Assembly (NCBI GenBank): GCA_902167325.1
Contig: LR632930.1
Coordinates: forward strand, 4,588,001 to 4,652,000
Length of the DNA stretch: 64,000 nt
Direction of reading: 5' to 3'
Source of the DNA: Chitinophaga pinensis
Lineage (GTDB): Bacteria; Bacteroidota; Bacteroidia; Chitinophagales; Chitinophagaceae
This document shows, piece by piece, positions 43,071 through 52,524 of this stretch (position 1 is its first letter; each line of letters starts with the position of its first letter). The translations under genes were made by a program, and so were the position numbers. The notes beneath the pieces are model-generated. The model had not been told where the DNA came from. It saw only the letters and a list, made by a program, of their open reading frames with translations, and did no database searches.

Positions 43071-45044
43071 TCACTTCAGTGAGTTGATCCAGCTGGCGAT
43101 GCGGAGGGCATCGGCACGGGGAACCTGGGGCATGGGCGGCATCTCGGTAGCATAGCCGGGCCAGTTTTCCGGGTTCGGGTTATAGATCAGCTTCACCATC
43201 ATATCGTTGGTGTACTTCTTCTTTGCGATGTCCTTGAATGCGGGACCTACCTGCTTCTTGTCTGCATTATGGCAGGCAGCGCAGGTGTACTTCAGCAGCA
43301 GGGGCTTCACCTCTTCGTAAGTAGGCACTTTGGGCGCGGCTTTTACGGCTGCGGTTTCACCTTCCTTTACAACAGGCTTAGTTCCACCTACCTTCGATTT
43401 AACGGCTTCAGCGGCTTTCGCTTTTGCAGCAGCTGCTTCTGCTTCTTTCGCGGAGTTGCGGGTGCTTACTTCGCTCATGGCCAGCTTTGCGCCGTCAGGA
43501 ATATTGTTCAGCGTGTAATATGCGTTGGGATGCACGGCAGAATAGAAGTTGTCCTTCTCACGCACACCATCCACCGAAATATTGTGAATGTAGTACTGGC
43601 GCAGGTTGTTCACGATGAGGCGCACCTTCATACCATCTTCCGAAACTTTCACACCTTTCACTTCGCACTTTTCGGAGTTAACGGTAGGACTGCCATATAC
43701 CGGGTGGTATTTGTAAATGAAGCTTTCGATGGAGTAAGAAGCCAGGTCGGAAGCCGATTTCCTGTCTACCGGCAGGGTAAACGTGATTTCGAAACCATCG
43801 GGCATGGCTTTTACGGTATGCATTTCAAAGGGGATGCGGTTGTTCCACACAAGGCGCTGCAAACCTTCGTTGGCATCACCTGCAGAACCCCATCCGCGGT
43901 TGGTTTCACCAACATACAGCGAGCCGTCTTTTCCCCAGGCCATACGCAGTACGCCCGACTGGAAACCGGTCCTGAAATCGAACGCCACACCCTGATATTC
44001 ACCTTTCACTTTTTCCAGTACCACACGCATGATCTTGCTCTGGCCCTGGTCGCCCACGAGCGTTTGTCCGGCAAAAGGCCCGAAAGTATTCTCAGGGATT
44101 GGCAGGATCTCGGAGTTGGAGATACCCAGTACACCGTGAGGCAACCAAACTGCCGGCAGTTTGATCTGCGGGATGGCTTTCTTCACTTCGTACAGCGTCT
44201 TGAATTCTTCATTCACAACGTTCTCAGGTTTCACCATACGGCCCTGCTCATTGCGGATACGGCGCTGGTCTACCTGTTTGTACAGATCTTCATCCTTCAG
44301 TTTGATGGGAGAATTAGGCATATCTGCCCAGCGGAGACCTGCGGGGTGCCCCACGAAGTCGCCTTTCTTCACCTGCCAGATACCACCGGAACCCATCCAG
44401 TCGCCCTGGTTCTCAGAGTAGAACAGTTCACCGTCGATCATTCCGAGACCGCAGGGAGAGCGCATACCGGTAGCCCATGGCTCCATATGGCTGCCATCGG
44501 GAGAGATGTGCATCACCCATCCGCGCCAGGGCACGCGGCTTTCACCACGCCACCATTCCTCGTTGCCGAATGCTACGTTGCCGGATACAAAGAAAGAGCC
44601 GTCAGGCGCAAGTTTAGGCCCAAAGCTGTATTCGTGATAGTGACCGGAAAGCGGCCAGGCATAAACAGTTTCGTATACATCCGCCTTTCCGTCGTTGTTG
44701 GTGTCGGAAAGCCGGGTAAGCTCCCCGCGCTGGGCGCAGTAGAGGTCGCCATTTTTGTAAGTGAGGCCGAGGATCTCATGGAGACCGCTGGCGAACTTAC
44801 GGAAGTGCGGGCGGCGGCTGCCGGGGTTCTCAACGATAAATACGTCGCCACGGCGGGTTGCCACACCAAGGTCGCCGTTTGGCAGTACGGTGAGGCCGCC
44901 TACTTCAAGCAGGGTACCTTCCGGTGCGCTTACTTTCAGGATGCGGAAATAGTCTTCTTCTTTCGGCGTTTCCTGCGCGGAGGAAGACAGTTGCGCCATC
45001 AGTGGCAGCAGGCACATCGCCGCTTTTTTAATTATATGCTTCAT
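43071..45044 (-). CDS. Secreted beta-propeller protein with C-terminal cytochrome c
   Basis: A 657-residue periplasmic protein. After the signal peptide (residues 1-23) comes a six-bladed glucose-dehydrogenase-like propeller (VGGLTVLPNGDLGVATRRGD, TRLSDTNNDGKADVYETV, FGPKLAPDGSFFVSGNVAFG, RSPCGLGMIDGELFYSENQG), a beta domain (about 400-530), an alanine/lysine-rich linker, and a C-terminal cytochrome c with haem site CAACH (588-592) and methionine ligand near EMPPMP. The layout is that of electron-passing dehydrogenase-like proteins paired with DUF1080 sugar hydrolase-like proteins. It is encoded 21 bases downstream of such a DUF1080 gene. A role in oxidising a sugar derivative is inference. 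Confidence 0.88.
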   Translation of the reverse strand: MKHIIKKAAMCLLPLMAQLSSSAQETPKEEDYFRILKVSAPEGTLLEVGGLTVLPNGDLGVATRRGDVFIVENPGSRRPHFRKFASGLHEILGLTYKNGDLYCAQRGELTRLSDTNNDGKADVYETVYAWPLSGHYHEYSFGPKLAPDGSFFVSGNVAFGNEEWWRGESRVPWRGWVMHISPDGSHMEPWATGMRSPCGLGMIDGELFYSENQGDWMGSGGIWQVKKGDFVGHPAGLRWADMPNSPIKLKDEDLYKQVDQRRIRNEQGRMVKPENVVNEEFKTLYEVKKAIPQIKLPAVWLPHGVLGISNSEILPIPENTFGPFAGQTLVGDQGQSKIMRVVLEKVKGEYQGVAFDFRTGFQSGVLRMAWGKDGSLYVGETNRGWGSAGDANEGLQRLVWNNRIPFEMHTVKAMPDGFEITFTLPVDRKSASDLASYSIESFIYKYHPVYGSPTVNSEKCEVKGVKVSEDGMKVRLIVNNLRQYYIHNISVDGVREKDNFYSAVHPNAYYTLNNIPDGAKLAMSEVSTRNSAKEAEAAAAKAKAAEAVKSKVGGTKPVVKEGETAAVKAAPKVPTYEEVKPLLLKYTCAACHNADKKQVGPAFKDIAKKKYTNDMMVKLIYNPNPENWPGYATEMPPMPQVPRADALRIASWINSLK

Positions 45045-45065
45045 TGCGATTATTCAGTCGATGGT

Positions 45066-46904
45066 TTAGAAAAGGATGGAATAGCTCAGCTTGCCGCGAA
45101 CGGGAACAATCAGTTCCTGTTTGCCGCCGGAAGTACGCACAACGGGTTTGGCGCCGCCGGCGTCCGTGAGGCGGAGGTAGAAGGATTTTCCATCCACCAC
45201 ATACAAATCTTTTTCCACCTGCTCGATGGTAGCACCTTCGGCCAGTTTGGCGAAGAGGTCGCCTGCCGGGTCAGATACTTCGAGGTCGCGGGTAAAGCCG
45301 GAACCGTCGGGCAGAATGCGGATTGCGTCAGACACGTTGCTGCCAAAGATCTGGTAGCGGAAGGTAGGACGGTCCTTTTCATCCAGCACATATCCTTTAG
45401 GGCGGTAGCTGGTACCTGCCGAGTCTGCACTCCATGCTTTGTCTGCATCCGTCAAACGGTTGAGGGCAAAGGCAGGTAAACCGAAGCGCTGAAGGGCACC
45501 AACCGGGCGGGAGGTACCATTACCTCGATCGTTCCACATAGGTGTGGTTTCGAGGAAGCGGCCTCTCCATACCTGAATGAGCATGCCATTATCGAGATCG
45601 TAAGTGTAGTGTACTTTTTCGGGGCTGCCTACGGAAACGGCGTGCGTTACCTTGGCGGCACCGGGTACATCCATGAAGCTGCGGAGCAAAGTGGTCTGGT
45701 CTGCTTCGAGGAGAATGGGATCGGTATCATCTGGCTGAGCAGGGTCACCGAAAATGGTTTCACGCAGTCCTTTGCCGGATACGATCAGGTTGAGGGAAGG
45801 TACGCCCCAGTCGCCCGTGCGGGCGTAGAGCACTTCCACGTCGGAAGCACCGGCGGGGAGGGTAACCTTACCTCTGCCGTTGCCACCGAAGCCTGCCACT
45901 TCTTTACCATTTACTTTCAATGCTGCAGCGCCGCCTTGTGCAGCAACGCCTACATTATATTCTCCGGCTTCCTGTACGGAGAGCTTACCGGTGTAACGGA
46001 GCTGGTAGCCATGTGCGAAGGGACCTGCATTTGCCGTGAGGGATGCGCTGGTGCCTTTAGCTTCTGCCTTGGCAGTAGCCGGGTCAAACTCACTTGGGGT
46101 GGCAGCTTTATATACGGTGTATTCCAGTCCTGCCAGTGAAGGCTTTGGAGTAGAGTAGTCGGTGATGGAAATATTGCGGAACGCAACGGCACCATGATCG
46201 CCCTGGATGCGCAGGGGACCTTTGGCGGCTTCTGCACCGTTGGCGCCACGGGTACTGCCCTGTAGCTCAATGTTTTCGTGGATCACCACACCGTTGAGTA
46301 CAGCACGGATGATGCGGGCGTTTTCAATCTTTTTGCCGGAAGCATCGAAGCGGGGAGCCTGGAACGATACTTTCAGGTGTTGCCACAGGCCTGGGGCCTT
46401 GCTGGCGTTCATACGGGGAGCATAGCCCTGGTAGCCCTGCTGGCCTTCGGGCTTACTATCGTCCCACCGTTCATAGATACCGCCATTGTCTGCAGCCTTG
46501 GGAGCGGGGTTGCCCCAGCTGTCGAACAGCTGCAGCTCATAACGGCCCTGGAAGTAGATGCCGGAGTTGGAGCCGGCAGCCATCATATAATCCAGTTCCA
46601 GGTCGATATCTCCGTATTCGGAATTGGAGTAGAGGTCCTGTCCGTGTTGCTTCTTACCGGGGAGGTTTACCAGTACGCCGGAACCTTTAACGGTTTCAAG
46701 GGCGTTGGGCTTATTGATTTTGCCGGAAACGTCGCCTGCGATCTGCCAGGTGCCGCCGGGTTGGCGGAAGGCCGACAGATCCGTCAGCGCCCATTTACCG
46801 GACTGCGCCGCAGCAGGCTGTGCCAGCATCATGCCGGCGCCGCATGCATACAAAAAGCCGATCATCGACCGGCTTACAAAACTGCGATTTGACTTTTGTA
46901 CCAT
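45066..46904 (-). CDS. DUF1080 (3-keto-disaccharide hydrolase fold) secreted protein
   Basis: A 612-residue exported protein. After a signal peptide (SMIGFLYACGAGMMLAQPAA) it has a DUF1080 concanavalin-like domain (residues about 40-235: SGVLVNLPGKKQHGQDLYSN, DIDLELDYMMAAGSNSGIYF, QGRYELQLFDSWGNP, APGLWQHLKVSFQAPRFDAS, LRIQGDHGAVAFRNISITDY), then a PA14-like or CBM-like part (HGYQLRYTGKLSVQEAGEYN) and a C-terminal domain. DUF1080 proteins include enzymes cleaving 3-keto-glycosides. It shares a transcript with the cytochrome/propeller gene downstream. The substrate is unknown. Confidence 0.88.
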   Translation of the reverse strand: MVQKSNRSFVSRSMIGFLYACGAGMMLAQPAAAQSGKWALTDLSAFRQPGGTWQIAGDVSGKINKPNALETVKGSGVLVNLPGKKQHGQDLYSNSEYGDIDLELDYMMAAGSNSGIYFQGRYELQLFDSWGNPAPKAADNGGIYERWDDSKPEGQQGYQGYAPRMNASKAPGLWQHLKVSFQAPRFDASGKKIENARIIRAVLNGVVIHENIELQGSTRGANGAEAAKGPLRIQGDHGAVAFRNISITDYSTPKPSLAGLEYTVYKAATPSEFDPATAKAEAKGTSASLTANAGPFAHGYQLRYTGKLSVQEAGEYNVGVAAQGGAAALKVNGKEVAGFGGNGRGKVTLPAGASDVEVLYARTGDWGVPSLNLIVSGKGLRETIFGDPAQPDDTDPILLEADQTTLLRSFMDVPGAAKVTHAVSVGSPEKVHYTYDLDNGMLIQVWRGRFLETTPMWNDRGNGTSRPVGALQRFGLPAFALNRLTDADKAWSADSAGTSYRPKGYVLDEKDRPTFRYQIFGSNVSDAIRILPDGSGFTRDLEVSDPAGDLFAKLAEGATIEQVEKDLYVVDGKSFYLRLTDAGGAKPVVRTSGGKQELIVPVRGKLSYSILF

Positions 46905-47183
46905 AGTCGCTCAAAATAACTATAGTTTGATTGCCGGTAAATGAAATTCCACAGGTGGTAAAGTGTAAACGCGCCATTTCTGCAACCCTGAGGCTATATC
47001 GTTTTAGCATGAAAACGTTTGACATGCCGGATACGGGCGGGATTGGGTTGGCAAAACCTTTTAGCTAAACAATAGCAACCAGGGCAACCAGGGTTAGTGT
47101 ATAACTTACATGAACGGAGGGATTGAGGGGCGGACGGTAAAACTTCCGGCAATGGCGGAGGATCCCGGCTACATCCTGCATAC

Positions 47184-48269
47184 TTACCTGGCGGTGAGGT
47201 CAAGGGCCCCGTCTGGCAGGTAGGCATGAGAGAATGTGCCGGTAGCTTCCAGCTGGCGGAGAAATGCGGCCAGCGGTAACTGGCGGTCCAGACGGCCGGA
47301 AAAGCGGGCCTCCCCTGTTACCCGGACCTCCACCCCATACCATTGCCTGATCACGTCCGCAATGGCTGTTAGCGGGGCACTATCGAAGTAATAAGCACCA
47401 TCTTTCCAACCAGTAACTTCTTCTATCCGGAATGCCCTTTCCGTCAGCACCTCCGAATCCGACCATACGGCTTCCCGGCCGGGAGTAAGGATCACTTCCC
47501 GGTTACCGTGGCGAACTTTCACGCCGCCGTTAATCAGCGAAACGCTGCCCGCCCCGGTGTTGTAGGCCCGGATATTGAATGCAGTACCCAGTACGGTAAC
47601 CTCTCCCCCGCCCGACTGTACCATAAATGGTCTTTGCGCATCAGCCGCCACTTCAAAAAAAGCCTCGCCCGTCAGCTCTACCCTGCGGCTTTTTCCGGAA
47701 AAGGATGAAGGGAAGCGCAACGTGGAAGAAGCATTCACCCGGATCTGCGTACTGTCTGGCAGGATTACGCGGTATGATTTGCCGGGGGGAACGTACAGGG
47801 TGTTCATGGCTGAGGAGGGCACGGTTACCGTTGCCTCATCCACCTGCAGGCCGGAACTGTCCATCTTTATCCCCTTGGCCTGTGGAGCAGCTTCCGCATG
47901 CAGCTCACGGCCGTCGGCCATTACCAGGCGCACACCGGCAGTTACCGGATCCGGAGCAACCATGGCTGCCGGGCGAAAGATGAAAAAGCAAATACCTGCA
48001 GCTACAGCACCTGCGGCAGTAATGAAAGCGAGATTTTTAAGGAGAGGGCGCCTGCGCTGCGGTACCTTTTGCCAGGCAATGGCATCGGCCCGGGGAAAGC
48101 CCTCACGGATATCCGAGGCACTGAACCGGGCGCAATAAACCTCCCAGGCCTGCCGTACGGCAGGGTCAGTGCTGATCCTGACTTGCAGCAACTGTTCATC
48201 CTCCGGCGAAATAATCCCTGCCAGCTTTTCACTCATTAATTGCAATAAATATTCATCTGCCATGCTCAT
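47184..48269 (-). CDS. FecR family anti-sigma factor
   Basis: A 361-residue FecR protein: N-terminal sigma-binding segment (LLQLMSEKLAGIISPEDEQL), transmembrane helix near 79-96 (LAFITAAGAVAAGICFFIF), and periplasmic FecR domain (MNTLYVPPGKSYRVILPDST, RVNASSTLRFPSSFSGKSRR, VELTGEAFFEVAADAQRPFM, VLGTAFNIRAYNTGAGSVS), ending with the DUF4974-like region GAYYFDSAPLTAIADVIRQW. It follows its sigma factor gene by 50 bases and is divergent from the SusC at 49147. ATG codons at 48267 and 48261 are both possible starts. Confidence 0.93.
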   Translation of the reverse strand: MSMADEYLLQLMSEKLAGIISPEDEQLLQVRISTDPAVRQAWEVYCARFSASDIREGFPRADAIAWQKVPQRRRPLLKNLAFITAAGAVAAGICFFIFRPAAMVAPDPVTAGVRLVMADGRELHAEAAPQAKGIKMDSSGLQVDEATVTVPSSAMNTLYVPPGKSYRVILPDSTQIRVNASSTLRFPSSFSGKSRRVELTGEAFFEVAADAQRPFMVQSGGGEVTVLGTAFNIRAYNTGAGSVSLINGGVKVRHGNREVILTPGREAVWSDSEVLTERAFRIEEVTGWKDGAYYFDSAPLTAIADVIRQWYGVEVRVTGEARFSGRLDRQLPLAAFLRQLEATGTFSHAYLPDGALDLTAR

Positions 48270-48319
48270 GCTATTACAAAAAACACAAAACCGGCGCGCA
48301 CGGGTGAACGGTACGCCGG

Positions 48320-48859
48320 TTATTTCAACATGCCGCGCAGATCTCGCAGCGCCAGCATCATATGCTTCTTTACGGATTCCTCACTGATCTGCAAAGCTCC
48401 GGCTATTTCCCGGCGAGAGAGGTGCATCATATAGCCCATTTGGAAAACTTCCCCGCGCACACGCGGCAATTTGCCAATGGCAGCTTTCAGCCGTTCGCGT
48501 AGTTCCTTTACCTCCACAGGGTCGGTAGCTTCCACCTGTCCGGATAAAAACGACAGGTCGGACTGCCGCCTGCGCATCACTTTATCCCGTTCCAGTCTGT
48601 TTAAACAGCGGTTACGGATACTGATGTATAAAAAACCTTTCAGATGACCGATATCGGTGAAGGCGCGTTGCCTTTCCTTCTGCCAGTAGTCCATGAAAAA
48701 ATCCTGCACTACCTCTTCCGCGTCTGCTTCATTTTGCAGCATGCCCAAAGCCGCTACCCACAGCCATTTACGGTAGGTAGTATAAATATAGTTGAACGCG
48801 TCGGCATCTCCACGTTGCAACATCAGTAACAATTCATTGGGCAGATCTGCTGAGGTCAT
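48320..48859 (-). CDS. ECF-type RNA polymerase sigma factor
   Basis: A 179-residue sigma factor: region 2 ADAFNYIYTTYRKWLWVAAL and DAEEVVQDFFMDYWQK; region 4 IGKLPRVRGEVFQMGYMMHL and SRREIAGALQISEESVKKHM. It shares the transcript with fecR and diverges from susC at 49147, so it probably activates that operon. The 287 bases between the two start codons hold no gene or hairpin I can name; this must be where the ECF-dependent promoter lies. Confidence 0.92.
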   Translation of the reverse strand: MTSADLPNELLLMLQRGDADAFNYIYTTYRKWLWVAALGMLQNEADAEEVVQDFFMDYWQKERQRAFTDIGHLKGFLYISIRNRCLNRLERDKVMRRRQSDLSFLSGQVEATDPVEVKELRERLKAAIGKLPRVRGEVFQMGYMMHLSRREIAGALQISEESVKKHMMLALRDLRGMLK

Positions 48860-49146
48860 AGCATATTTTGTAGCAACCGGCCGGCCAAATTACTGTGATA
48901 ATTGGTGTCCGGCACAGGCCCGTTGAATGATAAAATAAACTTAATGCTGGAGAAAAATCCCCGCTAAACCGGGAGCAGAAATCAGGATCAGAAAATACGA
49001 TATAAAAATACTACATCAGGGTTAACATAAAGTTCAAATTGCAACGTTACCCCAACTTATTTTTTTTCCTGTCTTATAGAAAACCGCGAATGTTCCGAGA
49101 ATAAAATGCTACTACATCCTTAACTAACGCTTAACAACCGAACCTC

Positions 49147-52100
49147 ATGAAACTATCTCCTGCCAAGGCTTTGCGCAGTTGCGCAATGCTATGTGCCTTG
49201 CTATGCCTGTATCTGTCCGCATCAGCGGCGCAACCGGAATACAAGGTAACACTGAAGGTGCATCAAACAGAACTGAAATCCATCCTGCGATCTATCGAAG
49301 ATCAGACGGGGTTGTATTTTATGTTTAATACCGACATCATCCGGCTGCAGGAAAAAATAAGCATCCACCTGCAGGCTGTTCGACTGGAAGAAGCGTTACA
49401 ACAATTGTTTGCCGCCCGCGGCATCAGCTGGTCCATTATGGAAAAAGCGATCGTTCTGAAGAACTCACAACCCATAAAAAAACTACCGGCAGCACGGGCA
49501 ATAACGGGTCTAGTAACTGATGAAAGTAACACCCCCCTGGCGGGTGCCACATTACAGCTCCAGGGCACTAACATCGGAACGCTGTCCAACGTAAACGGTG
49601 CTTTCACACTCCCAGGTGTACCATCAGGATCGGTGGTACTCCAGGCCCGCTTCACAGGGTTCAAACCGCGCGATATTGCTGTGGGCAATGAGAGCAACCT
49701 TTCCATACGTCTGGAACGCAGCGTTAGTCAGCTGGATGAAGCCGTGGTGATAGCCTACGGCACTGCCACAGAACGGTCAGTAACCGGTGCTATAAGCACA
49801 GTAAAAGGGGAACAGATTCAGACACTCCCTAACAGATCGTTCGACAAAAGCCTACAGGGGCTCGTTCCCGGCCTGCGTATTTCAGGCGGGTCAGGGCAGC
49901 CGGGGGCAGGACTTAGCAATATGATCGTTCGGGGTATATCTACAGGTACAGAAGCCCTCGGTGGCTCCAGCGTCCGTAATCCGCTGATCGTGATCGATGG
50001 CATGCCTGTTTCCCAGGACCCATTCAACTACATGGGCGCTAATCAGCCGCAAACACCTGCTACCACCCCCCTGGCACAAATCAACCCTAATGACATTGCG
50101 GAAATCACCGTATTGAAAGACGCGGCGGCTATTGCGCTTTATGGCTCTAAAGCCAGTAACGGCGTCATACTTGTTACCACCAAAAAAGGCCGCGTTCATA
50201 GCACCACCTTTCAATTCAGCCACCAGACCGACCTTTCATTCCGTTCAAACATCGGCCCCAAAATGATGAATCAGGAGCAATATCTCCGGCTTTTGACAGA
50301 AACCTACCGCCAAACGGACCCGGACACATATACCGATGCGGTAATCAGAAAAGACCTCTTCACCAAATTCCCCTATCGTTCCCATGGCGGCGACACATCC
50401 TTTTATCCGGCTCCCGACTGGAACAAACTCATGTACCGTCATCCTGCCGTTACCGTCAGCAATAACCTTTCCGTTTCGGGAGGAACACCGCTGCAGCGGT
50501 ACTTCATTAATCTCGAATACACCCGTCAGGATGGAATCCTACGCAATTCCGGGTTCGACCGTACTTCACTCCGCATCAATCTCGATAATAAACCGGTATC
50601 CTGGCTCAAATTCGGGCTTAACTCTATTTTGTCGTATTCAAAGCAATCCCTGTCTTCCCGGCAGGCAGAAACACCCAGTGCTTCCCTCAGTGATATTATC
50701 TCCCCACTGCTGCCGGTGTATCTTGAAAACGGCGCTTATCTTATGGAATACCGTCATGGTGCCAGCCTTACTGGTTCCGGCCTCGTTTCCAACCCAATCT
50801 CCAGGTCAGAATTGAATTTCAGCCGGAACAAAGCTTATCATGGCCTGATAACTTTCAATGCCGAAGCCACCTTTCTCAGGCACTTCAGCCTTGCTTCCCT
50901 GATAGGGATCGATTATATGCAAACGGAGGCAAAAGATAAAGCAGATCCGCGCTTTACAGCATCGCGGTTTGGGAATATAACGGACCACGATCTTCGCAGT
51001 GCCAACCTCATTACTACCACCACCTTACGTTACAATACCCATTTCCTGCAACATCACGGACTGGAAGTAATGGTGGCACAGGAAGCACAGATGCAGAATC
51101 AAAAGCAAACGAGGATCATTGTAGCAGGGGGAGACAAATACACCAACCCATACCTGGATGATATTTCAAGCCAGGGATATTACCTCAGCAGCTTTGCCGG
51201 CAATACCACCAAAAAGAACATGCTGTCACAGTTCGCACATCTTCAATACAACTTCCGGGAGCGATATTATTTAACGGGCAGCTGGCGGAGAGATGGTGCC
51301 TCCGTATTCGGGAACAATAACCCCTGGGGCAATTACTGGTCGGCCGGAGGCGCATGGATCGTTTCCTCCGAAAACTTCATGCAACCCACCGCACCTTTTA
51401 TTTCCCTCCTGAAATTGCGTGGCAGTATCGGACTCGCCGGTAACAGCGGAGCACTGAGTCCTCAATTACAATATGACCTGCTGGAACCCCGCCAGTATCT
51501 CTTCCAATCTGCACTGGTCCCAGCCTCTATGCCGGGTAACCCGGCCATCAAATGGGAAAAAACAAGGCAATGGAATACCGGTTTGCAATTAAGCATACTG
51601 AAGAACCGCATTAACCTGGACGCCGACTATTACTACAAGTTTACCGGCAATCTCATCTTCGGAACAAATCTGCCAAGCTTTACCGGCTACCCTACCGTGC
51701 AGGACAATATTGGCGATATCCGCAACAGTGGTGTGGAATTATCCCTAAGTGCCGACGTTGTAAGAAATGCCAGTTTTCAGTGGCGGATAACTGCGAACTG
51801 GAGCAGAAACTCCAATAAGCTGATAAAGTCTTCCGGCGATTTCAAAAGCATATCATTCGACCCCACCATGACGGCGCGTGAAGGATATGAATTCAATTCC
51901 TACTTCCTACCCATATGGGCCGGCGTTAACCCTGAAAACGGATTACCGCAGTGGCAGGATTCAACCGGTAAACCCACCACCGACTATAGCATCGCCCCCA
52001 AACAAATTGTTGGGCAATCACAGCCCAAAGCATTCGGCGCCCTTACAAACACACTGTCCTGGAAAGGCATCACCTGCATGTTCCAGTTCCAGTATCAATA

Positions 52101-52512
52101 TGGCGGGTACTTCTTAAACCAGCAGCGGCAGTTTTATTACTCCGACGGTACTTATGCTTTCCTGAACGCACCAGTTGGTGTAATGGACCGATGGCAAAAA
52201 CCGGGAGACATTTCTGACAATCCCATCCGGATCTTCAACAATCCGAACAATGGCGCAGCTCATTCCACCCGCTACCTCTACAAATCTGATTACCTGCGGT
52301 TCCAGATGGCGTCAGTATCCTGGGATGTACCTGAGCGGCTGCGTAACGTTCTCAGAATGCAATCCCTGAGAATATTTGCGCAGGGAAATAACCTTGCCCT
52401 TTGGAGCACTGCCAAAGACGTTGATCCGGATAACATCAACCCCGGCGGCGGCACCGGCTTCGCGTATCCTAATGCCCGTACTTTCTCTGTTGGCGTCAAT
52501 ACCTCATTCTAA
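49147..52512 (+). CDS. SusC/RagA TonB-linked transporter with STN domain
   Basis: A 1121-residue outer membrane transporter. Signal peptide (AMLCALLCLYLSASAAQ), STN domain (about 30-110: HQTELKSILRSIEDQTGLYF, QLFAARGISWSIMEKAIV), carboxypeptidase-regulatory-like domain (ITGLVTDESNTPLAGATLQL), plug with AVVIAYGTATERSVTGAIST and DIAEITVLKDAAAIALYGSK, and a barrel ending ARTFSVGVNTSF. It is regulated through the divergent sigma/FecR pair. The genes that follow encode a SusD, a phosphatase, a small peptide and redox-type lipoproteins but no glycoside hydrolase, so the ligand may not be a glycan. Confidence 0.95.
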   Translation: MKLSPAKALRSCAMLCALLCLYLSASAAQPEYKVTLKVHQTELKSILRSIEDQTGLYFMFNTDIIRLQEKISIHLQAVRLEEALQQLFAARGISWSIMEKAIVLKNSQPIKKLPAARAITGLVTDESNTPLAGATLQLQGTNIGTLSNVNGAFTLPGVPSGSVVLQARFTGFKPRDIAVGNESNLSIRLERSVSQLDEAVVIAYGTATERSVTGAISTVKGEQIQTLPNRSFDKSLQGLVPGLRISGGSGQPGAGLSNMIVRGISTGTEALGGSSVRNPLIVIDGMPVSQDPFNYMGANQPQTPATTPLAQINPNDIAEITVLKDAAAIALYGSKASNGVILVTTKKGRVHSTTFQFSHQTDLSFRSNIGPKMMNQEQYLRLLTETYRQTDPDTYTDAVIRKDLFTKFPYRSHGGDTSFYPAPDWNKLMYRHPAVTVSNNLSVSGGTPLQRYFINLEYTRQDGILRNSGFDRTSLRINLDNKPVSWLKFGLNSILSYSKQSLSSRQAETPSASLSDIISPLLPVYLENGAYLMEYRHGASLTGSGLVSNPISRSELNFSRNKAYHGLITFNAEATFLRHFSLASLIGIDYMQTEAKDKADPRFTASRFGNITDHDLRSANLITTTTLRYNTHFLQHHGLEVMVAQEAQMQNQKQTRIIVAGGDKYTNPYLDDISSQGYYLSSFAGNTTKKNMLSQFAHLQYNFRERYYLTGSWRRDGASVFGNNNPWGNYWSAGGAWIVSSENFMQPTAPFISLLKLRGSIGLAGNSGALSPQLQYDLLEPRQYLFQSALVPASMPGNPAIKWEKTRQWNTGLQLSILKNRINLDADYYYKFTGNLIFGTNLPSFTGYPTVQDNIGDIRNSGVELSLSADVVRNASFQWRITANWSRNSNKLIKSSGDFKSISFDPTMTAREGYEFNSYFLPIWAGVNPENGLPQWQDSTGKPTTDYSIAPKQIVGQSQPKAFGALTNTLSWKGITCMFQFQYQYGGYFLNQQRQFYYSDGTYAFLNAPVGVMDRWQKPGDISDNPIRIFNNPNNGAAHSTRYLYKSDYLRFQMASVSWDVPERLRNVLRMQSLRIFAQGNNLALWSTAKDVDPDNINPGGGTGFAYPNARTFSVGVNTSF

Positions 52513-52524
52513 AAATTATCCCAC

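Noticed and set aside
43269..45479. Very long plus-strand open frame (over 700 codons) antisense to the cytochrome and DUF1080 genes
   Set aside because: It is a mirror of GC-rich minus-strand coding sequence; the translation has no family motif and the minus strand holds two well-supported proteins.
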